From assembly GCA_950295325.1 (NCBI GenBank), contig OX485803.1, positions 40,935,554-40,999,553 of the forward strand: a stretch of DNA of 64,000 nucleotides, given 5' to 3'. This stretch comes from Polytrichum commune (Eukaryota > Streptophyta > Polytrichopsida > Polytrichales > Polytrichaceae). How positions within the stretch are numbered: position 1 is the first letter of the stretch; each line of letters starts with the position of its first letter. The position numbers and the translations under genes were made by a program. The notes under the pieces were generated by a model. The model was not told the origin of the DNA. It searched no databases and was given only the letters and a program-made list of their open reading frames with translations. Shown piece after piece: positions 9,701 through 17,086 of the stretch.

Positions 9701-12700
9701 CCGTTGCATACCACCAACAACAGATAAAACACCCAGGATACTAAATCCCATCCCCCACGCAAACATCGAAAAATTCAAAACCGAATTCTTCGAAGAAAAC
9801 GCTCTACAAATAAATGAACTTACCAATACACTAACACAAGACCAACTAACAAACAACCAATGGCAAACATCATGTATAGAACTAGATAATCTAACAAAAA
9901 AGATTTCAATCAAAATCCAAGACACTTGTAGTGCGCCACCTCTCCCAGAACTCACAAATCGTACATCACAACAAGGAGGGTTTTTACCAAGAAAACTCCA
10001 AAAAAAATGGAAATCCCACCTATACACCTACCATTTAATCAGAAAGGTAATCTACATTGCTAAAACCCACCCAAACTGGCAAACCCACCCTATATTAGAA
10101 GAACTAAAAAATCACAACTCTCTCACTATCCCACCACTCCCAAATCAAGACCCTATCCAACAAGAATGGATCGTGACAATAGCCAATATAGCTAAAACCG
10201 CTAATATACAAGCCCGTAAAATCACTACAAAATACACCCAAGAATGCATCAAAAAAGCCGTATCCAAATATAGACAACTGTATGAAAAAAACCCAAAGAA
10301 AATTAATAAAAAAGTTTTTAGAAATCAAGAAATGCCTCCGATGGACTGTATAACAGATGGTAACAACAACATACTTACAAACCCAACGGACATAGCCAAC
10401 GAAATTCATAGACAACAATCAATTAGCAACAGACCCACAGTACCAACATGCCACTTCCAACCAGAACACACGTCCAACTGCACATGCAGTGTTAGACAAT
10501 ACCCTTGGCATGACTTAGAAGGATATACTATAGACAAAAGGGGAAACCCACAAATCCCACTGCATGAATACTTCGACAAGGAAACATATGACATTTGTTT
10601 AAAAAACCTAGCAAATAATAAGACTCCCGGTCCAGATAAAATCCCCAACGTAATACTAAAAAATATGCCAGATAGTTTTCACAAACTACTCTTCTTATTT
10701 TTTACCCACTGTTACAAACAAAAACAAATCCCAGCATCTTGGAAAACTAGCTTAACTATACTATTATATAAAAAAGGAGATCCCTCACAACTGCCAAATC
10801 ATAGACCAATAGCACTAGCAAATATAATATACAAACTATTTACCAGCACCTTGACACTCATACTATCAGCATATGGAGAGCAACATCAAATCCTACACGA
10901 CAGCCAAGAAGGATTCAGAGCAGAAAGAAGTACGTCTAGACAACTTCAAATTCTCATCGCAGCACTAGAGGATGCCAAATTCACAAACCAAGACATTTAC
11001 CTACTATACATTGACTTTAAAAATGCATTCGGGTCTCTTGATCATGCAAGACTGTTAGCCATAATAACAGACCTAGGATACCCGATAGACTCTGTAGCTC
11101 TAATAGGCAATATCTACTCACATTCCAATACAATATTTACAGGAGAGCACTTCGGAAAAACGAAACCAATCCCAATACAACGAGGTACCATACAAGGAGA
11201 CACACTCAGTCCATACCTTTTCTTGATATTTCTAGAACCTCTACTACGATGGCTGCAAAGAGGAAATAATGGATATACATTCGGCACATCACAACTAACA
11301 ATTAACTCGGCAGCATACGCAGACGACTTAGCAGCCATCACAAACAACCTCCAATCAATACAAAACCAACTAAACAAACTAGACAAATATTGTGAATGGG
11401 CTGGAATGGAACTAGGAGTGCCAAAATGTGCGATCACAGGATGCCCAAACAAATCAAAAACTAAACCTGACACATTTAAAACCAAACTCCAAGCCCAAAA
11501 CATTAACTATAGAAACCAACCAATACCGATATTACACCAAAATGAACCCTACGTGTACCTAGGAATACAACTAGTACCATCATTAAAATGGAAACTCCAA
11601 ACACACATCACCACAACCAAAATAACAGATCAATGTAAACAATTAACAAACTGCCCAGCCACAATCAAACAAAAAATTAGCATGGTGGATACAGTCATTA
11701 GAGCAGGCATAGCCTATAGCTTCTACGCAGTCCCATACTCCTTGCCAACTATAAAAAAACTAGACAAAAAAATAATAGGAATTCAAAAAACAATATGCGG
11801 CCTACCAAAATGCACAGCAAACGTAATAACTCAGCTCCCTCATGACCTATTTGGACTAGAAGCCTTTTCATTAAAAAATGCTTACCTTAGATGCATTGGC
11901 GAACAGCTCATAAACGCACTAAACGACCCAGGCAGACTAGGAATCATTTATAAAGGACTCATACAACATATACTAGCCAAACACGGAGGTGCAAAAGACA
12001 TACCAAGAATCACACACGCAGACTGTATTAGATCACCTACTATACGCACGCTATTTCTAATGAAAAAAGGAGGAACCCATCTCAAAAGCATAGAAGAAAA
12101 TTTCCAACTCCATACAACAGAATTAGAACATGAATGGACAACTAACGCCATGACAGACCTACCACATCTAAACCCCAAACTATCTCTTAAACTCCTACAC
12201 AAACTCTTAATTAATAACATACACAAAATAAAGCACATCACCCTCTCAAATGGCACCAACCTAATGTCAGCTAAAGACTTCCAAACCTACTATAAAACCC
12301 CAACAAAATTAGAAACAAGTGCACTGAACATAGCAGAACAACTTTTCTGCCACCCCAAATGCAGCCAAGATTGCCCAACCCCATGCAACAACCACCCCCC
12401 ACCACGTACTCTTAAAACAAAATATATAACAAATAACCAAATTATAACACCTAGAATACCAACAAACATCCCACACCCATCACTACCACAACAAACACAA
12501 ATAATCAACCCACCAACTCATATTCTAAACAACCCACTAAGACTCCCCATACACACCATACTCAATCATAAAGCAAACAAAAAAAAAGACAAATACAAAA
12601 TAACAGTTAAATATAATACGTACCTTTGCCAATGGACATCACACCATAACCTAACATACAAAAAATGGATGCCACAAAGGGAACTATTTCCACCAAACCA

Positions 12701-15287
12701 ACCGGCAGTAATAGAACATAACATTCAACTACTAAAAAAATATTACACAGCACACCAACATAAATACTACAACGATATAGTAAATATACACTTCACCTCC
12801 GAACAAACCAGAGATACTAGATCCATACCACCACCCACAAAACTACCACACACCCAAATATCAATAATAGAATGCAATCCAGAAAAAGATATAGCCACCA
12901 CAACACACACTATACAAACTCAAGGCGCACTAACCCATATATATGATGACACAGGAAGATACCTCATCACTATTCCAACTCTACGACTAGAATGGCTATG
13001 GCAACAATACCACAATGCCAGCCACAACACACACGGGCTCGTACCTCACACACAACCATTTGAAACCGAAGTAATATGGCTCTACCAAAGATATAAGTAT
13101 AAAAACTCAAAAAATAACTCACTTAGCAGATCAGAACACACCCTCCCACAAAGTATCATTGAATCTCTTATAACAACATTCAACATCTCGCAATCATATT
13201 TTTCCTCACCAGTAACATGCTCTACACATATCACACAATACTACTCCCCATTCACACGAGACAAAGTCTTTGGCTCACTTGGCACTGCCTTCCAATATAA
13301 ATGGAAAGGGATCGGTTACGCCCATCCACCAAACGAAGAAATGGCCCAGCAAGCAATACATTGGGCCCGATTAGCAGCCAAAAACGACCCAAATACCATA
13401 ACAATACTAATCATTCCAGACATCAACTGGTACCAAAACTACTCACCACATACTGGACCATTTCTAGATACACATACCATAGCCCACTTTGCCGCAGACA
13501 CCATTACATATGATGAACCGACAAACCCGCATGCCTCCGAAAACCCACGTATCGAACCACTAGCAATCCATATTTTCTGTACCCACTACCAATCCCACAA
13601 CATTGGCACTACCACCCAAATAAACACAATCAAAACAATAATTGAAAATCTACAAATCACACAATACCACTTACAAAAAGCTCCACCTACGCCCCACGAA
13701 ACAACAGTAAACAAAAATCCCAAATGGAACAAACTACTCTACCCACCCCACACCAACCCGCCAACCACACACACACCACCAGTACCAAAATACAACACCA
13801 CTACCATACTAAAATTCCCACCACAATATAGCTACTACACAGATGGATCGTTTATCCCACCTAAACAAACTGAGAGCGGAAGATGGAAGAAAGAAAAAGC
13901 TGGCTACGGAATCTACAACCCAACCAAAGAAGAAATACAAATCTCCAAAAGACTACCCGGACTTCAAACAAGCTTTCGAGCCGAACTAATGGCCATACAC
14001 AAAACCCTAAGACTAATCACAACCAAGTACACTAACGAACCAGCCCACATATTTACGGATTGCCTTAACTGCCTATATGTCCTTAACACACATACCAAAC
14101 ACCCAACCCAACAAAACAATCACGCAGATAAAACTATATTAGCCTCTATGGTTGAAATGCTCAAAAAACGCACACAACCCACCACAATATACAAAGTCAA
14201 AGCACATATAAACATTGACGGAAATGAGAAAGCAGACAAACTCGCAAAAGAAGGTGCTAAAAAAAGGTACAGCTTCGCTAACAAAGCATACGAATTCGCA
14301 CATACTACACCATATTACTTCCAAAAGGACACATGGCCAGGACCAAATAAACGACCTGATAAAGGACCGGTTAGATGCCTCCAAACATACATTACCAAAC
14401 ACGATCGCGAAACCAACCTAAAAATAATGTCTGAACATTTTCCCAATGTTAGCAAATGGACAATGAATCCAGACATTGACAAAGACATATCCAACAAATT
14501 CTGGTCCAACCCAACAATAACAGACTCACAAAAAATAAGCATATTAAAATTCCGCACTGGACAATACATGGGAAATGCTAGGAAACAACTGTTTTTTGGC
14601 ATAGAAAGATTTCCATCAAAAACATGCTCGATATGTAACTCTCTGGATGCCGATACATGGCTACATGTACTCCTAAAATGTAACCAACACCACATACATG
14701 CCCTCAGAACCAAAAGACACAACAAAGCAGTATGGGAACTCAGAAAATTAATCTTGTCAACACAAAAATCAAGATGCTATATCCTCATGAATGCAGGGAC
14801 TTTTAATAATAACCCACAAGAAAATACAGTCCCCACATGGCTACTACCCTGTACATGCGGACAACACAGATGCCATTGTAACGCTAGATTCAAACCTGAC
14901 ATCCTATGCATCAGAGAACTCCCACACCAAAATACCACACCGCCACACCCAGCGGACAACCTCACGGTACAATTTATCGAATTTACATACACAAATGACA
15001 GATTTTCACAAGATACAATTAACAACAAAATTCAAAAATACCAATCACTAATTAATGACATCACCCTACGCGGCTGGAAAGCAGACCCAATTATAATCAT
15101 CACAGCTGGAGCCAGAGGCACCACACACGCCCCATCAATGAAACAACTTGAACAAACATTTAAACTATCCGAAACCTCTATCAAACACACATTTAAAGAA
15201 ATAAACACTATTTCCATACAATATGCTAGTTCAATCCTACTACACAAAAGAAGAATCGAAAATAACCAAGCCATCCCAACAGAATAA
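6723..15287 (+). CDS. LINE ORF2 polyprotein: 2A, APE, RT, chromodomain-like, MTase-like, RNase H, REL
   Basis: This 2854-aa frame is intact. Residues 1-500 are a Thr/His/Asn/Lys-rich leader. Residues 513-521 read GDIETNPGP, the 2A ribosome-skipping consensus. The APE endonuclease (about 735-990) has N738, E767, D894 with N896, and D978-H979. The reverse transcriptase (about 1290-1600) has D1431 and YADD at 1532-1535. Cys1876/1880/1884/1888 form a small finger. Residues about 1955-2012 resemble a chromodomain. Residues about 2150-2290 resemble PCIF1-type methyltransferase, with FGSLG near 2183 and HPPN at 2201-2204. RNase H has D2374, E2421, D2446 and D2505. The C-terminus has a CCHC finger (C2635, C2638, H2648, C2653), then KPD at 2724-2726 and E2753, as in restriction-like endonucleases. 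The gene would nick target DNA and copy the element RNA in place. APE, RT and RNase H calls are firm; chromodomain, methyltransferase and REL calls are by eye. Confidence 0.95.
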   Translation: MYALVSHSITPTILYPRNSCTSSLTGLCILLCYINKNDYYVTQTLYTLHIAQRILSKNNHTNTTYKSNTKPHKNKQTTQHNVNTSFHNLSNKTQIQKTPIPPPPQHQETNKINTKPTTHTNHPKNNIPTQQLTHNIISITPIYKTLQCSQVSHNHKDHATYQIKLYSKTHIVKIKLWQHTNFKIKYLTHSHPTTPPIKNMHTKLTTKPNNIQTNNKLQYTQITNTLIYSQANYKHNTHTIYLLAPQCTTSIIPHQYGSHTTHKQHHKRLSTLPCHINKNSYYNRQIHSTPYKAIKKLLKNIYTTYIHILNEIITNTPLKLHQNTKPKTKYLVLFKSTIYPIKITLLSNTYIQNHQSNSKTTNYLKRARPTGLATTQHQNTTNHDTPKNQKQLKTAQTTSHTPNIYKNITPNQNKIHNENKQTSHTISQTHLDIPHTSDLNQNKNKYDRTNKKIPTQKYTQIKKPKKKETQQTSKNKKHSNLALTQKIHTQHITSKNPPQNNKFPTHIILLRSGDIETNPGPMPNILQTHPPTHKNRNKLYFVTCTIKLQPEYQHLAKIFSPNINLTHPNHQNATTKYPHLSKYIYQNQHHPPPRILYALIVTINPDIKACDHILTQIPDPDWTTMLLEKMTLLQNPPERHIITTHPYTKFTQTNQKIINPTNTIHKEIYDFVRNNEPIDIHIMTREFPFLPETLLLEILKYKEPIYEYSHPPPLPHTPTPHTRDIQTITHNTHINTWNASSLNTSLPNLHQLIANTTNSPAIITIQETKLTATKSTKYIQNLFPQHKLIFNNTHALTRCIQQRMPYTPARGGLLTLIDKKYAYPGNIVKIPSPAEISPYLQIIEIKNQPLQPWLIIHIYMPSHEEDVRSIPIIQLNITQQITNHPNHTHILCGDFNRDIALIGRQNEYNTTPPQAEDIEWRTFTNNLRLTYIPTNSTYSRQGGQNYTQSSLIDGYYINTPNNALYTSTINNDHNLNSDHSPVTLHIPSNTLIARCIPPTTDKTPRILNPIPHANIEKFKTEFFEENALQINELTNTLTQDQLTNNQWQTSCIELDNLTKKISIKIQDTCSAPPLPELTNRTSQQGGFLPRKLQKKWKSHLYTYHLIRKVIYIAKTHPNWQTHPILEELKNHNSLTIPPLPNQDPIQQEWIVTIANIAKTANIQARKITTKYTQECIKKAVSKYRQLYEKNPKKINKKVFRNQEMPPMDCITDGNNNILTNPTDIANEIHRQQSISNRPTVPTCHFQPEHTSNCTCSVRQYPWHDLEGYTIDKRGNPQIPLHEYFDKETYDICLKNLANNKTPGPDKIPNVILKNMPDSFHKLLFLFFTHCYKQKQIPASWKTSLTILLYKKGDPSQLPNHRPIALANIIYKLFTSTLTLILSAYGEQHQILHDSQEGFRAERSTSRQLQILIAALEDAKFTNQDIYLLYIDFKNAFGSLDHARLLAIITDLGYPIDSVALIGNIYSHSNTIFTGEHFGKTKPIPIQRGTIQGDTLSPYLFLIFLEPLLRWLQRGNNGYTFGTSQLTINSAAYADDLAAITNNLQSIQNQLNKLDKYCEWAGMELGVPKCAITGCPNKSKTKPDTFKTKLQAQNINYRNQPIPILHQNEPYVYLGIQLVPSLKWKLQTHITTTKITDQCKQLTNCPATIKQKISMVDTVIRAGIAYSFYAVPYSLPTIKKLDKKIIGIQKTICGLPKCTANVITQLPHDLFGLEAFSLKNAYLRCIGEQLINALNDPGRLGIIYKGLIQHILAKHGGAKDIPRITHADCIRSPTIRTLFLMKKGGTHLKSIEENFQLHTTELEHEWTTNAMTDLPHLNPKLSLKLLHKLLINNIHKIKHITLSNGTNLMSAKDFQTYYKTPTKLETSALNIAEQLFCHPKCSQDCPTPCNNHPPPRTLKTKYITNNQIITPRIPTNIPHPSLPQQTQIINPPTHILNNPLRLPIHTILNHKANKKKDKYKITVKYNTYLCQWTSHHNLTYKKWMPQRELFPPNQPAVIEHNIQLLKKYYTAHQHKYYNDIVNIHFTSEQTRDTRSIPPPTKLPHTQISIIECNPEKDIATTTHTIQTQGALTHIYDDTGRYLITIPTLRLEWLWQQYHNASHNTHGLVPHTQPFETEVIWLYQRYKYKNSKNNSLSRSEHTLPQSIIESLITTFNISQSYFSSPVTCSTHITQYYSPFTRDKVFGSLGTAFQYKWKGIGYAHPPNEEMAQQAIHWARLAAKNDPNTITILIIPDINWYQNYSPHTGPFLDTHTIAHFAADTITYDEPTNPHASENPRIEPLAIHIFCTHYQSHNIGTTTQINTIKTIIENLQITQYHLQKAPPTPHETTVNKNPKWNKLLYPPHTNPPTTHTPPVPKYNTTTILKFPPQYSYYTDGSFIPPKQTESGRWKKEKAGYGIYNPTKEEIQISKRLPGLQTSFRAELMAIHKTLRLITTKYTNEPAHIFTDCLNCLYVLNTHTKHPTQQNNHADKTILASMVEMLKKRTQPTTIYKVKAHINIDGNEKADKLAKEGAKKRYSFANKAYEFAHTTPYYFQKDTWPGPNKRPDKGPVRCLQTYITKHDRETNLKIMSEHFPNVSKWTMNPDIDKDISNKFWSNPTITDSQKISILKFRTGQYMGNARKQLFFGIERFPSKTCSICNSLDADTWLHVLLKCNQHHIHALRTKRHNKAVWELRKLILSTQKSRCYILMNAGTFNNNPQENTVPTWLLPCTCGQHRCHCNARFKPDILCIRELPHQNTTPPHPADNLTVQFIEFTYTNDRFSQDTINNKIQKYQSLINDITLRGWKADPIIIITAGARGTTHAPSMKQLEQTFKLSETSIKHTFKEINTISIQYASSILLHKRRIENNQAIPTE
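8235..8288 (+). other. 2A-like ribosome-skipping site in LINE ORF2
   Basis: The codons read HIILLRSGDIETNPGP followed by Met. The invariant part of 2A peptides is D(V/I)ExNPGP, and the hydrophobic leucine-rich lead-in is also typical. Skipping would occur between Gly520 (8280-8282) and Pro521 (8283-8285), releasing a 520-aa leader protein and a 2334-aa enzyme protein. 2A motifs are established in non-LTR elements of trypanosomes and several animals. Confidence 0.88.
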
Positions 15288-15767
15288 AAGGTAGGGCCAT
15301 AAATCAGACCTTTAATTTTCAATATAATTACAACAATAGCTCAGGAAGGCGGGTAGCAACCGGTTGGTAAACACAAATTTTCCTGCTTATGACACACTAG
15401 CAGCACCAAGTCATAGGTGTACACACTAAACGCTCAACGGACTCAACGGGAATCGAACCTGGACCGCCTAAAATGCACCACAACCATCGTCCCTCAACCA
15501 ACCAAGGACCCATGATCTGGTGTCCACTAATAAAAACATAACACAACTTATACTAGTAACACACAGACAACCACATGCTACAAGAACGACTGGGCTACAT
15601 TTATATGTTTTCAGGTTACTAAAGTGTCTATCCTCGAAAGGGGAGAGTAGTCATGTACCAATGTTCCTTTGCCCGGTGGGTACTGGCCCATTGACAAGAC
15701 GAACAGACACTCTATTCACGCCGGCCTCGAAAGAGGACCGGAGTTTTTATCTATCTATCTATCTATC
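15288..15767 (+). other. LINE 3' untranslated region and tail
   Basis: It holds two hairpins with GAAA loops. The first is at 15628-15647 (eight pairs, one mismatch). The second is at 15721-15741, where CCGGCCTC and GAGGACCGG pair with one bulged A. The tail of TATC repeats (about 15749-15767) follows. A 3' stem-loop followed by short tandem repeats is the recognised form of the reverse-transcriptase recognition end in stringent LINEs. An antisense tRNA-like stretch lies upstream at about 15440-15515. Confidence 0.8.
15440..15515 (-). other. tRNA-like (SINE-type) sequence, antisense within the LINE 3' UTR
   Basis: On the minus strand, 15449-15459 reads GGTTCGATTCC, a perfect pol III B box. 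About 28 bases upstream, 15488-15500 reads TGGTTGAGGGACG, a near match to an A box. The cloverleaf is incomplete and there is no clear acceptor stem, so this is not a functional tRNA gene. It is either a SINE fragment inserted in reverse or part of the LINE itself. Confidence 0.6.
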
Positions 15768-17086
15768 TATGTAGATGAAGGATCTTCCCATTTCCATGGA
15801 GGAAACCAACATTGTCCTATTCTATCCGATCATCAAGAATTAAAGGAAGCTATCATTGAGATGCTACATGCACATAGAAAGGCGGGACAACCTCTCTATG
15901 CAAGATCAATCCGCAATCTCATCATCCCCTTTATTCAAAAGAGGGCTCCAGATCTATTTGTTCAAGAAAGCTCAACTTCATTCAAGGTATCACTTAGTTG
16001 GGTAAGGGCATTTGCTAGAAAATAGTTAAATTGGTCTTTTAGAAAAACTACTACAACAACAAGTAAATTACCAAAAGATTGGGAGCTACAAGGTTTGAGG
16101 ATGACCCAACGGATAGCCTACTTGGTTAAGTGCTACAATATCCCATGTGAATTAGTGGTAAACACAGATTAGACCGGAGTCCATCTTGTTCCAATAGGTG
16201 GAACAAAAACTTGGAAAGAAAAAAGATCTAAACATGTGGTTGTGATTGAAATTGAAGACAAGTTACAGTAGCGGTTTCATCTTCATTATCGGGTAACATC
16301 TTACCTTTTTAAGTCATTTTCACAGGAACAACAAGTAGGAGTTTACCTCCTATGAACCTAGGTCGGAAAATGTGTGAAGAAGCTGGGTGGCACATTACAC
16401 ACACTAGTAACCATTGGTCCAATCTTGACTCTTGCAAGGCATTTGTTAAAGAGATACTTCAACCCTACAGACTCAAACAAATAGAGATTCTTGGACTCCC
16501 CATCCATACTCCTCTTATTTGGTTGATTGACTGCTGGTCCGTTCATACCTCTACAGCGTTTCTTACATGGTTGAAATTGATTCATCCGTTAGTGAAAACA
16601 ATATTTGTTCCTGCCAACTGCACAAGTGTTGTACAGCCAGCAGATTTTATCCTTCAACGACCTTTCAAGCATGCCTTTCGGATTGAATACGACAAATGGA
16701 GCATGAATCAAATATCTCAACAATTAGATTCAGGGGAAGAAGAAAACATCAAGCTCGAATCTAAGCTAAGTGTTTTAAAACCTCTCCTATGTTCATGGTT
16801 ATATGAGGCATGGCTTAGCATTCACAAAAAATGAATGGTACAAATTGAATGGGAACAATGTGGCATTGCTAAAGCTTTTCAACATGATTTTCAAGATGTT
16901 GCCTTGTGCGCAAATTTATCAACACCACTTTTCAAGGAGGAAGCAAACCAAATAGAAGAAGTTACAAACACGGATGACACAATAGAAGACATGGAACCAA
17001 ATACTTGCATTACAACAATCATACAAGAATCATTAGAAGGGCAGCTGAGATCAGCCGTTTACATGGAGCTCGAGTTTCATCTCTAA
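15768..17086 (+). pseudogene. DDE transposase, C-terminal part, with several stop codons
   Basis: The frame continues from the far side of the LINE (YVDEGSSHF) through a helix-turn-helix-like region into a DDE catalytic core. The catalytic Asp residues are at 16167 (NTD), 16529 (LIDCWSVH) and 16643 (QPADF), with 37 residues between the last two. Lesions are TAG at 16023-16025, TAG at 16170-16172, a small deletion that shifts the frame near 16263, TAA at 16310-16312, TGA at 16832-16834, and probably a further shift near 17030. The two TAGs and the TAA sit where the family context suggests Gln, so they look like C-to-T changes. The gene is dead, independently of the LINE insertion. Family: pogo/Tigger-like DDE transposase by similarity of motifs. 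Confidence 0.88.

Larger units (their letters stand above)
2295..15767 (+). mobile_element. Giant non-LTR retrotransposon (LINE), full length, apparently intact
   Basis: It spans 13.5 kb between two perfect copies of TATGTAGATGAAGG. In order it has a structured 5' leader (2295-2742), ORF1 (2743-6618), a 104-bp spacer, ORF2 (6723-15287), a 3' untranslated region with two GAAA-capped hairpins, and a short tetranucleotide tail (TATC repeats). ORF2 carries APE endonuclease, reverse transcriptase, RNase H and a probable restriction-like endonuclease, a combination described for the Dualen/RandI clade of green algae. Both ORFs are uninterrupted, so the copy is young and possibly active. The plus strand is strikingly A- and C-rich and G-poor, unlike the surrounding genes. 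Most LINEs are 4-8 kb, so the size is exceptional. Confidence 0.95.

Noticed and set aside
3102-15322. Many minus-strand frames within the LINE
   Set aside because: The minus strand is T/G-rich and stop-poor because of the A/C bias of the plus strand; peptides are compositionally biased and have no motif.
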